A DNA stretch of 64,000 nucleotides, taken from assembly GCF_947498515.1 (NCBI RefSeq), contig NZ_CANMKO010000001.1, positions 434,001 to 498,000 of the forward strand, read 5' to 3'. The DNA comes from an uncultured Pelagimonas sp. GTDB lineage: Bacteria; Pseudomonadota; Alphaproteobacteria; Rhodobacterales; Rhodobacteraceae. Below, piece after piece: positions 46,504 through 55,942 of this stretch. The notes beneath the pieces are model-generated. The model did no database searches. It saw only the letters and a list, made by a program, of their open reading frames with translations, and was not told where the DNA came from. A program made the translations under genes and the position numbers. Positions within the stretch are counted from its first letter, which is position 1. Each line of letters opens with the position of its first letter.

Positions 46504-47367
46504 TTAGTCCTTGATCTGGCTTTTTAAAACCGACAGGAAAGACGGCAAGTCACGGGTCGTGATATCCGCTTGGCGTAGCAGATTGTCAAAGTGGTCCGTG
46601 ATGGCAGAGACGCGAATTGAGTCGCGGAAAACCAAATAGTTGCTCCCCATGTAGAGCGCTGCCAAAAGCGGCCCAAAGATCGTGATAGGGGCAGAATACA
46701 GGTGTCGCGCGCAGAAAAGATACAGCCGGAGACGCGGATAAAGCGTTTCGCTGAGTGCCGTCCAGTGGTCGATTTGAGCGGCCCGAATCTCTGCGGAAAG
46801 GCCTGCGTAATAGCCTGTCCCGGCGGCAAAGCTTTCTATCTCGTGGAGCGCGATACAAATTTCATAGTCAGATTGAGATTGGCGCATCCAGTTCAGGCGT
46901 TCCTCGGATGCTGCAATCGCCTGATCCGAACTGCGTCCGAGGTGTTTTTCATATTCCCAGTTCAAAACCGCACGGGTTTTAAGCATATCGGGTAGCATCG
47001 CTGGAACATACCGGATCTTGTATCCATCGGCCTCTTGGTACCAGCCGAATATGGTGTCATCGACCAAGGCCCTTTTGGCTTGCGTCATGCTTAGGGAGGT
47101 CGCAACGAGATCTTCGGCATTTTCGGGTTTATCCGAAAGGCCGAGAAGCCAGTCAGATGACACCCCCAGAGCTTCGGCACAACCGCCAACGAGATGGGCG
47201 TTGGGTAGGCGGGCCCCCTTGTCTTTGAGAAGTTGGGAAATGGTCGAGCGGTCAACACCAACTTGGGCAGAGAGAAGCGTTTGATTGCTGTTGGCCGTTT
47301 TCATCGCCTCTTGAAGTCTTGTGCGAAATAGGCAGGCCCGAAGGCGCTTGTCGGATATTTGTCTCAT
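46504..47367 (-). CDS. XRE-family HTH regulator
   Basis: This 287-residue protein has an XRE helix-turn-helix at residues about 15-75 (LQEAMKTANSNQTLLSAQVGVDRSTISQLLKDK) followed by a 200-residue all-alpha effector region rich in Tyr and Leu that I do not recognise. It is divergent from a fatty-acid desaturase with 63 bases between. A perfect palindrome GTGATAATTATCAC lies 3 bases before its start codon. Autorepression and control of the desaturase are inferred. Confidence 0.87.
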   Translation of the reverse strand: MRQISDKRLRACLFRTRLQEAMKTANSNQTLLSAQVGVDRSTISQLLKDKGARLPNAHLVGGCAEALGVSSDWLLGLSDKPENAEDLVATSLSMTQAKRALVDDTIFGWYQEADGYKIRYVPAMLPDMLKTRAVLNWEYEKHLGRSSDQAIAASEERLNWMRQSQSDYEICIALHEIESFAAGTGYYAGLSAEIRAAQIDHWTALSETLYPRLRLYLFCARHLYSAPITIFGPLLAALYMGSNYLVFRDSIRVSAITDHFDNLLRQADITTRDLPSFLSVLKSQIKD

Positions 47368-47370
47368 GAG

Positions 47371-47384
47371 GTGATAATTATCAC
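47371..47384. promoter_or_regulatory. 14-bp palindromic operator (XRE / desaturase)
   Basis: GTGATAATTATCAC is a perfect palindrome located 3 bases upstream of the XRE start codon and 47 bases upstream of the desaturase. It is the best candidate for the XRE operator. Confidence 0.72.
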
Positions 47385-47430
47385 ATTGCGGGAAATTTGT
47401 TAACTAAACACTGAGTGCCAGCAAACCCAA

Positions 47431-48393
47431 ATGGTTGATAGCGATTGGCGCATGATAAAAACGTATTTAGAGCGCTTTTCGATATGGATGTCCCAACCCA
47501 GCATAAGGCACAAGGTTGAGTGGCCAACGATTGCACTATTGTTGATTTGCTATTTTGTCTGGGGCGTTAGCACCACGTGGGTTGCCGAAATCTGGCTTCC
47601 TTTAGGGATGGTTTTGGCCTGTGTGTCGGCAGCCCTACATTCGTCGTTGACGCATGAGGCTCTGCACGGTCATCCTACGAAGTCAGCCTTCTGGAATGCC
47701 GTTTTGGTGTTTCCGGCCCTATCTGTGGTTGTGCCGTATTTGAGATTCAAGGACCTGCATTTGGCGCATCACCGGGAGTCGATTTTGACTGATCCCTACG
47801 ATGACCCAGAAAGCAATTACTTGGACCCGATCGTTTGGGCGGACCTGCCTAATTGGAGAAAGAGGTTTTATCGTATCAACAATACCTTGGCCGGGCGCTT
47901 GATTTTTGGGCCGGTGATGGGAACTTGGGCCTTTGCTGCGTCTGATTGGAAGGCAATAAAAGCAGGGGATCGGCGTGTTTTATTGGGTTGGGTGCTTCAT
48001 GTTCCCGCTATGACTACGGTTATCTTGTGGTTCAGCCTCGTAGGAAATATGCCAGTTTGGGCTTGGTTGGTTTCGGTCTATGGTGCGCTGTCTATTTTGA
48101 AAATCAGGACATTTCTGGAGCATCGTGCTCACGACCATGCGCCCGGACGTACTGTTGTTGTCGAAGATAAAGGGCTTTTGTCGCTGATTTTTCTGAACAA
48201 TAATTTGCACGTTGTACATCACATGCATTCTATGGTGCCGTGGTATCGATTGCCAAACTTGTACTGGCGTAACAAGGATCGCTATCTTGGTCGAAACTGC
48301 GGATATGTCTATCCATCTTATGCCGCGATATTCCGTCAATACATGTTCAGATCTAAAGATCCGGTCCCACATCCATTTTGGCCAAAACCTTAG
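47431..48393 (+). CDS. Membrane fatty-acid desaturase-family protein
   Basis: This 320-residue integral membrane di-iron protein has the three His boxes of the desaturase/hydroxylase family: HEALH (75-79), HLAHH (110-114) and HVVHH (260-264), the last followed by MHSMVPWYRLP, plus an extra HRAHDH near 231-236. It has four to six membrane helices. It may insert a double bond or hydroxyl into a lipid or carotenoid-like substrate. Base composition looks more AT-rich than flanking genes. The start at 47431 lacks a strong RBS; the ATG at 47452 is possible. Confidence 0.87.
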   Translation: MVDSDWRMIKTYLERFSIWMSQPSIRHKVEWPTIALLLICYFVWGVSTTWVAEIWLPLGMVLACVSAALHSSLTHEALHGHPTKSAFWNAVLVFPALSVVVPYLRFKDLHLAHHRESILTDPYDDPESNYLDPIVWADLPNWRKRFYRINNTLAGRLIFGPVMGTWAFAASDWKAIKAGDRRVLLGWVLHVPAMTTVILWFSLVGNMPVWAWLVSVYGALSILKIRTFLEHRAHDHAPGRTVVVEDKGLLSLIFLNNNLHVVHHMHSMVPWYRLPNLYWRNKDRYLGRNCGYVYPSYAAIFRQYMFRSKDPVPHPFWPKP

Positions 48394-48408
48394 GATTGGC
48401 CAAAATGG
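48373..48408. terminator. Bidirectional hairpin between desaturase and chemoreceptor genes
   Basis: A perfect 13-bp stem, CCATTTTGGCCAA / TTGGCCAAAATGG (48373-48385 and 48396-48408), has a 10-base loop containing the desaturase stop. It lies between two convergent genes and probably stops both transcripts. Confidence 0.75.
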
Positions 48409-48420
48409 GTATGTTTTAGG

Positions 48421-50145
48421 TCATGATGCTATGCGCTGATCTTCTGGAATTTCTTGGTCCCATTCGCCACTAGGGCTGGCGCATTCTTCAGAAGCCGTTC
48501 TGAATTGGGAAACAAGGTTCAAAAGGTTTGTAGCGCTTTCCGTCATCGCATGGCTGGCGGCTGTGGCCTCTTCTACCATGGCTGCGTTTTGTTGCGTCAC
48601 CTGATCCAGTCCGACCATTGCTGTGTTGACTTCGCTAATTCCCAGAGACTGGTTCTGTGTTCCTTCAGAGATGTCGGTGTTCAAAGTGAAAACAGCGTTG
48701 ATGCGTGTCACAATATGGTTAAGCGCCGAACCGGTTTCACCAACGAGGGTTACCCCATTGTTGACATGGTCAGTTGAGGCTTCGATCAAAGTTTTAATCT
48801 CGGTGGCTGCTTCCGCTGAGCGTTGTGCAAGGTTTTGCACTTCAGATGCAACAACCGAGAAGCCAACGCCCGCTTTGCCGGCCCTTGCGGCCTCGACGCC
48901 AGCGTTCAGGGCGAGAAGATTGGTTTGGAACGCGATGTCGTCAATGACCCCGATGATTTGCGAGATATGTTCGGAGGAGCTTTCGATTTCACCCATCGCG
49001 GACACGGTGCGCCCCACAACTTGACCGCCTTGTTCTGCAGCTTCTTTGGTTTCTTGCATGGAGTTTGAAACTGTGGTCGCGCCATCAGCTGTGTTTTTCA
49101 ACCCAACTGTGAGTTGGTCCAACGCTGCGGCGGTTTGTTCCAGTGTTGCGGCCTGGGTCTCGGTACGTCGTGCAAGATCGTCAGAGGCCCCGGTAATCTC
49201 TGCAGCACGGGCGTGAATATCGCGCGCTGAGTCGACAACAGCGGACACCGTTTCGCGCAACTGCTTGGATGTTGCGTTGAAATCGTTCTTGAGCTGTTCG
49301 TATTGGGGCGGAAACTCCATTGAAATATGCGCGGTCAAATCACCCTGAGCCAATGAGGACAGGTTTTCACTGAGTTGCTCGACAACTTCCATTTGCTTCT
49401 TTTGACGCTCTGCACGCTCGGCAGCGAGACGTTCTTTTTCGATGGTGCCATCACGAAGGTTGGCGAGCGCCTTGCCGATAGAGCCGACTTCGTCTCGACG
49501 ATCGACTTCGGGAATGTCGACATCTGTATTGCCTTGCTGAAGCTCTTCGAGCCGCCGAACAACCCGTGTCATCGGTCCGGCAACCGAAGTTGAAATCAAG
49601 AACAGCACACCGGCGAACGCAATGTAAGAAATCACGCCAATCAGAGCCGCGGTTTTGTTGGCATTAAAAATCGCCTCACTGATAATTGACACATCAACAC
49701 CCCAGACGAGATCGCCCACATTGTTACCATCCAAAACGAGAGGGGTGCGGATGATCTCAAGGTTCCCAAGCCGCGTGCGAAGCTCTCCACTTTCGATGAG
49801 GGTCGCACCGGACTGTGCCCAAGTTGGGTCAATTGCCTCTGCCAAAGTGTGTTCCGCCATGGCAGAACCATCCGTCATCAGGGTCGCAAAAACGAAACCC
49901 TTGTAGTCGGAAAAGGACAGCAGGGTGTTTTGGGCAAGCTCGTCGTCAAAGTTCCATGCCGCAGAGGCAAGTGGCGGGGAGACATAGGTTTCGATCAACT
50001 GGATTTCTTGGGCAAATGCATCATTTAGCGCCTGCGAATAGCGCATTGCCCAAAAGAATGTGATCACAAGTACAAGAACCAACAAAGACGACAACCCTGG
50101 AACCAAGAGTTTGCGACGGATAGGCCAGTTTGCGAACCATTTCAT
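48421..50145 (-). CDS. Methyl-accepting chemotaxis protein
   Basis: This 574-residue chemoreceptor has an N-terminal membrane helix (about residues 12-32), a periplasmic sensing domain of about 140 residues, a second helix (about 168-190), a HAMP domain (about 190-245, GPMTRVVRRLEELQQGN) and the conserved signaling hairpin with the tip region QIIGVIDDIAFQTNLLALNAGVEAARAG. There is no C-terminal CheR/CheB docking pentapeptide. A solute-binding protein gene lies upstream on the same strand. Ligand unknown. Confidence 0.94.
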   Translation of the reverse strand: MKWFANWPIRRKLLVPGLSSLLVLVLVITFFWAMRYSQALNDAFAQEIQLIETYVSPPLASAAWNFDDELAQNTLLSFSDYKGFVFATLMTDGSAMAEHTLAEAIDPTWAQSGATLIESGELRTRLGNLEIIRTPLVLDGNNVGDLVWGVDVSIISEAIFNANKTAALIGVISYIAFAGVLFLISTSVAGPMTRVVRRLEELQQGNTDVDIPEVDRRDEVGSIGKALANLRDGTIEKERLAAERAERQKKQMEVVEQLSENLSSLAQGDLTAHISMEFPPQYEQLKNDFNATSKQLRETVSAVVDSARDIHARAAEITGASDDLARRTETQAATLEQTAAALDQLTVGLKNTADGATTVSNSMQETKEAAEQGGQVVGRTVSAMGEIESSSEHISQIIGVIDDIAFQTNLLALNAGVEAARAGKAGVGFSVVASEVQNLAQRSAEAATEIKTLIEASTDHVNNGVTLVGETGSALNHIVTRINAVFTLNTDISEGTQNQSLGISEVNTAMVGLDQVTQQNAAMVEEATAASHAMTESATNLLNLVSQFRTASEECASPSGEWDQEIPEDQRIAS

Positions 50146-50282
50146 GCGATGTCTCCAGCGGGTTCAAAGTAAATCCAGCTTGTTCTATCTGGATTTCCTT
50201 TTTGATTTCTTTCGTTTCAAACCAAACAACCCGGTTAATTCAGACAATCTGAATCAACTCGAGTGTGAGACAGTGAACGGCC

Positions 50283-50312
50283 AAAAGCCCGCATCCGATT
50301 GGGGATGCGGGC
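50283..50312 (-). terminator. Terminator after solute-binding protein gene
   Basis: GCCCGCATCC / GGATGCGGGC (50287-50296 and 50303-50312), followed on the minus strand by TTTTGG. It lies 32 bases past the stop at 50344 and separates it from the chemoreceptor gene. Confidence 0.8.
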
Positions 50313-50343
50313 GATCAACGTTTTGCCAAATCTCGTGGTGATA

Positions 50344-51126
50344 TCAGTAGCCCAAATATTGGGACCCGAGTGTGTCGCGATATTTTTCAACCCACACCTT
50401 GTTGATTTGGGCGATTGTGCCGTCTGCCTCGGCTTCACCGAAGCAGCGATCAAAATCGGCGGTCAAGGCGGGATCGCGGAAATTCATGGCGTAATTTGAA
50501 GGCTCAAACGTCGCCTGAAATTGAACGTTCTGCATCGGATCAAAAGGGAGGTCCGCAGCGTCGTCACGTAGCTGGCGATTGAACTCGGCGAAGATCATGC
50601 CGTCACCAATCACCGCATCCACGCGCTGTGCGAAAATCATCCGGCTTTGTACAATCTGATCCGCGGCTTCTTTGTAGCTTTTGAAACTGTTGGTCGCGGC
50701 CTTAAGGCCAGGCAGAATGTCAGAAGCCCCCATAAATGCAATCACAGTATGGTCGGCGAGGCTACCCAAGTTGGCAAAGCTAGCCCCAGAGTTCTGAAGA
50801 TTGGACACCCCATTTTGGTATTGGATATAGGTCTGCGACTGGCCACCCGGTAAAGGCATGCCCTGAGGTACAGTTGTCACGGCGTCGCCGGTCCCGGATT
50901 CGTAGCTTTTCCAATGGCGGGTAAAGGGTTGGACTTTGAACGTGACCTCATGGCCACAGCGCGACATCACTTCGGTAATGATTTCAACTTCGCGCCCCGT
51001 TCCATCGGCCATAATCATCGGCGGCAATTCACCGGCCATGATGGTTAGGTTGGCGGCGCTTGCGACGTTGGAACCGCCAGTGGCGGCAATAGCGGAAAGA
51101 ACGAGTACGGCGGTTAGCTTTGTCAT
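50344..51126 (-). CDS. Lone periplasmic solute-binding protein (family 3-like)
   Basis: This 260-residue protein has a signal peptide (residues about 1-24, cleavage near ASA-AN) and the two-lobe pattern of amino-acid-type binding proteins (NLTIMAGELPPMIMADGTGREVEIITEVMSRCGHEV near the start). No permease or ATPase is adjacent. It may feed the chemoreceptor downstream or work as a sensor; this is inference. Confidence 0.83.
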   Translation of the reverse strand: MTKLTAVLVLSAIAATGGSNVASAANLTIMAGELPPMIMADGTGREVEIITEVMSRCGHEVTFKVQPFTRHWKSYESGTGDAVTTVPQGMPLPGGQSQTYIQYQNGVSNLQNSGASFANLGSLADHTVIAFMGASDILPGLKAATNSFKSYKEAADQIVQSRMIFAQRVDAVIGDGMIFAEFNRQLRDDAADLPFDPMQNVQFQATFEPSNYAMNFRDPALTADFDRCFGEAEADGTIAQINKVWVEKYRDTLGSQYLGY

Positions 51127-51228
51127 TTTAGACCCTCTGGCAATGTTAGAAACTTTGCCGAGACCGTATGGATTAGGGTTCTAAGAGGAGGTTAAAGCTA
51201 AAATCCAAGTATATCGCCTTGTTTATAA

Positions 51229-52404
51229 TCAAGCGTCAATCGCCGCTGTTGCCGCCTTGGCAATCACCAATTCTTCGTTTGTTGGCAAGACCATAACATG
51301 CACACGGCTAAAGCTGGAACTGATGATGGTTTCGTTAGCATCATTGCGCCCTTCGTCTAATTCCACCCCAATCCAATGCATCCCGGCACAGACACGTCGC
51401 CGGATTTTGGCGGCGTTTTCTCCAATGCCACCGGTGAACACGATCGCATCCAACCCCTCAAGTGCGGCGGCCAAACCGCCCAATTCGCGACGAATTCGGA
51501 AGCAGAAATAGTCGACCGCTTCGCGAGCATGGATGTCGTCAGACGCCAAAAGTTCGCGCATGTCATGGCTTAGGCCCGAAAGGCCGAGCAATCCGGATTT
51601 CTTGTACAAAAGGTCTGAAATTTCGGTTGCGCTTAGCCCCTCTTGGTTCATCAGGTACAAAAGCACACCGGGGTCAAGCTGACCGGAGCGGGTGCCCATT
51701 GGCAGACCGTCGAGCGAGGAAAACCCCATCGATGACGCCACTGAACGGCCGTGTTCCATCGCGCACATCGATGCCCCGTTGCCCAGATGGGCCACCACAA
51801 CGCGCCCGGCATGCAGCGTTGGCGCAATTTCAGCGAGCTTGCCCGAGATGTAATCGTAGCTAAGCCCGTGGAAGCCATAGCGACGCACGCCCTTGTCATA
51901 ATAGCTACGCGGCAGGGCAAACGTATCGTTCACAAACGGGTGCTGGCGGTGAAAGGCGGTGTCAAAACAGGCAACTTGCTTGGCGTCTGGAAACGCCGCC
52001 AAAGCCGAGCGCACACCGGCCAAATTGTGTGGTTGATGCAAGGGGGCAAAGGGCATCAAGGTCGAGAGCTCGGAAATCACCTCGGGGGTGAGTTCGACCG
52101 GGTCAGAGAAGTTCAGCCCGCCATGCACTACACGGTGGCCAACAGCGTCTATTTTCGCATTCGGAAAGCGATTGGAGATCTTCGTCAAAGCGGCCTGAAG
52201 CGCGCCGTCATGATTGGCGGAATTCTTGGCCGGAAGATCGGAAAAAGAAACCGTATTCCCCTGCGCATCCTTAAGCTTGGCCGTTGCCGCGCCGCCAATA
52301 TGGTCGATCAATCCGGTGATTAGCGGTTTTGGGGTTTCGCCCGCTTCGAACAGGCCGAATTTCAAGGTCGAAGACCCAGCGTTCAGCGTCAGAACATGGC
52401 TCAT
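51229..52404 (-). CDS. ackA: Acetate kinase
   Basis: This 391-residue enzyme interconverts acetyl phosphate + ADP and acetate + ATP. It has the N-terminal LTLNAGSSTLKF motif, VAHLGNGASMCAM, MGTRSGQLDPGVLL and FTGGIGENAAKIRR. Its start overlaps the end of the fused MaoC-phosphotransacetylase gene (ATGA), so the two are translationally coupled. Confidence 0.95.
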   Translation of the reverse strand: MSHVLTLNAGSSTLKFGLFEAGETPKPLITGLIDHIGGAATAKLKDAQGNTVSFSDLPAKNSANHDGALQAALTKISNRFPNAKIDAVGHRVVHGGLNFSDPVELTPEVISELSTLMPFAPLHQPHNLAGVRSALAAFPDAKQVACFDTAFHRQHPFVNDTFALPRSYYDKGVRRYGFHGLSYDYISGKLAEIAPTLHAGRVVVAHLGNGASMCAMEHGRSVASSMGFSSLDGLPMGTRSGQLDPGVLLYLMNQEGLSATEISDLLYKKSGLLGLSGLSHDMRELLASDDIHAREAVDYFCFRIRRELGGLAAALEGLDAIVFTGGIGENAAKIRRRVCAGMHWIGVELDEGRNDANETIISSSFSRVHVMVLPTNEELVIAKAATAAIDA

Positions 52405-53792
52405 TTTGCGCCTCCGCTGAGACGATTGTGATGAAGAGCGGCAACGGCACAGGAGGCCAGACGCGCCATGTCATCATCAGCGCGAGAGTTTAGGATAACC
52501 GGCACCCGTGCGCCCAAAACCACCCCGGCGCTCTCGGCGTGGCTTAGGTAGGCCAATTGTTTGGCGAGCATATTGCCCGCATCCAGATTGGGAACCACCA
52601 AAATGTCGGCGCGCCCCGCGACCGGTGACACGATGCCTTTGGTGCGGGCGGCCGCGATGTCGATGGCATTATCCATAGCGAGCGGCCCTTCTACAAGGCC
52701 ACCGGTGATCTGGCCGCGATCGGCCATTTTCGACAGTAAAGCCGCGTCGATGGAAGATGGCAAATCAGGGTTCACGGTTTCCACCGCCGAGAGAACCCCA
52801 ACTTTGGGTTCTTTGATGCCAAGGCTGAGCGCCAGATCAATGGCGTTCTGGGTGATGTCGACCTTGGTTTTCAGGTCCGGCGCGATGTTGATCGCGGCGT
52901 CACTTACCAAAAGCGGATGCGCCAAACCGGGCACGTCCATCACAAAAATATGGGTAAAGCGGCGCCCCATCCGAAGCCCGGTTACCTTGTCCAACAGTGG
53001 GCGCAGCAACATGTCGGTGTGCAAATGCCCCTTCATCAAAGCATTTGCGCGCCCTTCATGTACAAGTTCAACCGCACGCCGCGCCGCGCCGCGGTGGTCT
53101 TTGATGTCGATGATTTCGACACCGTCCAACGACTGTCCAAGCTCTTTGGCGGTTGCTGCAATCTTTTCTGCGTCCCCAAGCAGGATCGGCTCGATTATCG
53201 TGTGCTCGCGCGCCAACAAGGCCCCACCCAAGGAATTGACATCCTCAGGGCAAACAACGGCGGTTTCAAGCGCGGCCAAAGGTTCGGCCCGTTTCAGCAG
53301 TTTTTCGAAATGACGATGACGTTGTACGACTAACCCGGGAAGGTCGTGGCTGTTGTAAGTGACCTTGCGACGCGGGGCCATGACCTCGGCCCAGCCGTCC
53401 AAAACCAAGGCATCGTCACGCACCCGCCGCACTTCGGTCGACATGGTGACGGTGCAGTCTTTGTCATTCTTGTCGGTCACAACCACGCGGCTTAGCAATT
53501 CATCGCCTGCATGGGCCCGGTTGTGAAACTGAAAGTTTTGCGACCGATACAGCGTGCCAGCGCCGGGCAGAACATTGCCCAAGACAGCAGAAATCAGCGC
53601 GCCAACAAACATGCCCGGCATAATCGCCTCGGGATGGCCATCGGCGTCGCCATCGGCATCATACATATGCATGGGGTTGTGGTTGCCCGACACATTGGCA
53701 AAGACGATCATGTCATCTTGTGTACAAAGACGCCGCAACTCGGCTTGATCCCCGATATTCAGCTCATCAAAGGTCTTGTTCTCAATCAACAT
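52401..53792 (-). CDS. Fused MaoC-type enoyl-CoA hydratase / phosphate acetyltransferase
   Basis: The protein is 463 residues from the ATG at 53792. The N-terminal 150 residues form a MaoC hotdog domain with GNHNPMHM, a variant of the hydratase motif. The C-terminal 310 residues are a Pta/Ptb phosphotransacylase domain (ANALMKGHLHTDMLL, VLSAVETVNPDLPSS). The frame opens at 53951, but AGGTGAAG precedes the 53792 start, where homology begins. With ackA it would convert an acyl-CoA to the acid with ATP gain. This fused form is a known bacterial arrangement. Confidence 0.93.
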   Translation of the reverse strand: MLIENKTFDELNIGDQAELRRLCTQDDMIVFANVSGNHNPMHMYDADGDADGHPEAIMPGMFVGALISAVLGNVLPGAGTLYRSQNFQFHNRAHAGDELLSRVVVTDKNDKDCTVTMSTEVRRVRDDALVLDGWAEVMAPRRKVTYNSHDLPGLVVQRHRHFEKLLKRAEPLAALETAVVCPEDVNSLGGALLAREHTIIEPILLGDAEKIAATAKELGQSLDGVEIIDIKDHRGAARRAVELVHEGRANALMKGHLHTDMLLRPLLDKVTGLRMGRRFTHIFVMDVPGLAHPLLVSDAAINIAPDLKTKVDITQNAIDLALSLGIKEPKVGVLSAVETVNPDLPSSIDAALLSKMADRGQITGGLVEGPLAMDNAIDIAAARTKGIVSPVAGRADILVVPNLDAGNMLAKQLAYLSHAESAGVVLGARVPVILNSRADDDMARLASCAVAALHHNRLSGGAK

Positions 53793-54032
53793 GTGCTTCA
53801 CCTGTTCAGGTCCTTCTGCAGGTTCAACCTCCCAGTTTCCCCCCACTTTGCGCAGAGATTTACGCCGGTTTGCGCTAAATGTAACCGCTAACGTTACTGT
53901 ATTGTGAATTTGAGCGGCATTGCCGCATTGCGCCGTGTGCATGACGGGCACACCTGCCGCGAAATTGGGCAGTGTTGCACAGGCATGAAATCCTTACTTG
54001 AACTTCCGGCGGGCATGGGCAACCTGTAGCCT

Positions 54033-54647
54033 ATGACCGATTTTAATTGCCCCAATTGCGGGAACCAGGTCCAACAGGCCTTGGCTATTGTTAAAATGAC
54101 CACCTGCACTTCGTGTGGGACGTCGCTGTTTTTAGCGGATGACAAGGCACTCACGGCCGGGCAGGGCGGTGAGATGCATGACGCGCCGATGTTATTTGGC
54201 ATTGGCGACAAAGTGATCCTTGGCAGTTACCATGTCGATATTTACGGCCACGCGCGATATTCCTATGGACGCGGGTTCTGGGATGAATTTTGGGGTGTCG
54301 ATGGTCGCGGTGATCCGTTTTGGGTTTCGGTCGACGAGGGTGATGTCGTGGTTCAGGAACCGCTTCCCAGCAAGGGCCAACCGCGCCTGATAGGGCCGGC
54401 CAAGCTTGGCCAAAAGGTCACCTATGACCGCCGAACCTACCGGGTCAAAGAGATCGAAAGCGCCGAATGCGTCGCCATCCGAGGGAGCTTTGGCGAACCC
54501 ATCGATGTGGGCGACACGCACTCCTTTGTCAACGCTCTGAACCAGGGTGGCGATTTGTTGTCCGGTGAGTTTTGGGACGGTGGCGAGAGCTGGTTCTTGG
54601 GTGAATGGTTTGACCCCTTTGACATCAAAGTGGTGAGCGGCACATGA
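54033..54647 (+). CDS. DUF4178 zinc-ribbon protein 1
   Basis: This 204-residue protein has an N-terminal zinc ribbon (C6-x2-C9 and C25-x2-C28: CPNCG, CTSCG) followed by one DUF4178-type beta-rich domain (GDKVILGSYHVDIYGHARY near residue 57, FWDEFWGVDGRGDPFWVSVDEG). There is no membrane segment. DUF4178 has no defined activity. It is the first gene of a five-gene operon ending in an aminopropyltransferase and overlaps the next gene as ATGA. Confidence 0.82.
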   Translation: MTDFNCPNCGNQVQQALAIVKMTTCTSCGTSLFLADDKALTAGQGGEMHDAPMLFGIGDKVILGSYHVDIYGHARYSYGRGFWDEFWGVDGRGDPFWVSVDEGDVVVQEPLPSKGQPRLIGPAKLGQKVTYDRRTYRVKEIESAECVAIRGSFGEPIDVGDTHSFVNALNQGGDLLSGEFWDGGESWFLGEWFDPFDIKVVSGT

Positions 54648-55933
54648 CACGCAGCGATGATCTAAAAACAATCAATTGCACCGCCTGTGGGGCTGGTTTG
54701 GATGTGCTGGGCGGCGGTCGTGTTACTGTGCATATCTGTCCCTATTGCGGCACCGAGTTGGACGCGCTTGATAGCTACAAGGCTCTGCGCACCTTTAGTG
54801 ATCTCAAACGCCCCGACTCGCCGTTTATGCTTGGGATGACGGGCAAGATTTGGGATGTCGATTACACGGTGATCGGCACGCTTGAGCACAAGGAACGTTA
54901 TGGCGGGCAGGAATGGACATGGATCGACCATCAGCTGTTTTCGCCCACACATGGCTATGCCTATCTGACGATTGAGAACGGGCATTTTGTCTTTTCACGG
55001 CGCTATCGCGGCCCCGGTTGGGTATCTGAACATCAGGTCGAAAAGGCCGAAACACCGCCGATATTGCGCATCAAAGGCCAGACGTTCAAGTATTACGAAA
55101 CCACAACCAGTGAGGTCACCTTTGCGGAGGGTGAATTCACATGGGAAGTGAAGATTGGCGACAAGTCGACCACTGTCAGCACCCTGTCAGAGGATGCGAT
55201 GCTTGGGTTTTCGCAAACCCAAACCGAACGCGAAACCTATCGCTCGGTCTATTTGCCTCGCAAAGAAGTGGCGAAAAGCTTTGGCATTGAACCGCCAAAA
55301 CTGACTAAGAAAATCCACCCGTTGATGCCGTTCAAGGGTGGCCCGAATTTCACCTTCCTACGCAATTGCGCCGCTGGTTTTGCCGTTGCATGCATGGTGT
55401 TGGGCTTTGTCTTTGGCCTTAGCGGTGGCAAGTCGGTCCTGACCGAGGTTGGCCTTCCGGTGGCTGGATTGCCGGTGGAAATCCCCTTTGAGATCAGTCA
55501 GCCCAACAAACTGGCCGAGATCGCCCTTGCGGCGGATGTGTCCAATAGCTGGGCGAGCATTGGCCTGACGGTGCAAGACCCCGAAGGCAACATCTTGTTC
55601 GGGGCCGGACGCACCATGGAACGTTATCACGGCCGCGACAGCGATGGCTCTTGGACCGAAGGATCGGGCAAGGCGAACCTGCGGTTTTTGGCCAAAACAG
55701 CGGGCACTTATCAATTGAACCTGGGCGAAGCCGAAAGCGGCATTTGGTCAGGCACACTGGCCCAACCCAAAAACGCCATTACCCGGCTCGACCTACGCAT
55801 TCGCGAGGGGCAAACCAGCGGCAAGTTGTTGTTCTTGTTGGGCTTGGCGTTCGCAGGTATCAGCGCGTGGACCTTTGTCCGACGCTGGCGGCATCAGTCC
55901 AAGCGTTGGGCTGGCGGTGATTGGAATGATTAA
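54644..55933 (+). CDS. DUF4178 zinc-ribbon membrane protein 2
   Basis: This 429-residue protein has a zinc ribbon (C12, C15, C32, C35), a DUF4178 domain (about residues 55-200, TVIGTLEHKERYGGQEWTWIDHQLFS), a membrane helix at about 242-262, an extracytoplasmic beta-rich region (about 265-385) and a second helix at about 395-412 with an Arg-rich tail. It looks like a larger membrane-anchored version of the preceding gene product. The ribbon and DUF4178 domain would face the cytosol and the middle region the periplasm. Confidence 0.8.
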   Translation: MTRSDDLKTINCTACGAGLDVLGGGRVTVHICPYCGTELDALDSYKALRTFSDLKRPDSPFMLGMTGKIWDVDYTVIGTLEHKERYGGQEWTWIDHQLFSPTHGYAYLTIENGHFVFSRRYRGPGWVSEHQVEKAETPPILRIKGQTFKYYETTTSEVTFAEGEFTWEVKIGDKSTTVSTLSEDAMLGFSQTQTERETYRSVYLPRKEVAKSFGIEPPKLTKKIHPLMPFKGGPNFTFLRNCAAGFAVACMVLGFVFGLSGGKSVLTEVGLPVAGLPVEIPFEISQPNKLAEIALAADVSNSWASIGLTVQDPEGNILFGAGRTMERYHGRDSDGSWTEGSGKANLRFLAKTAGTYQLNLGEAESGIWSGTLAQPKNAITRLDLRIREGQTSGKLLFLLGLAFAGISAWTFVRRWRHQSKRWAGGDWND

Positions 55934-55942
55934 GGTGACAAC

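Noticed and set aside
53881-53897. Palindrome GTAAC...GTTAC with TAACGTTA upstream of the MaoC-Pta fusion
   Set aside because: Arms of only 5-8 bases with no known regulator adjacent; too weak to call an operator.
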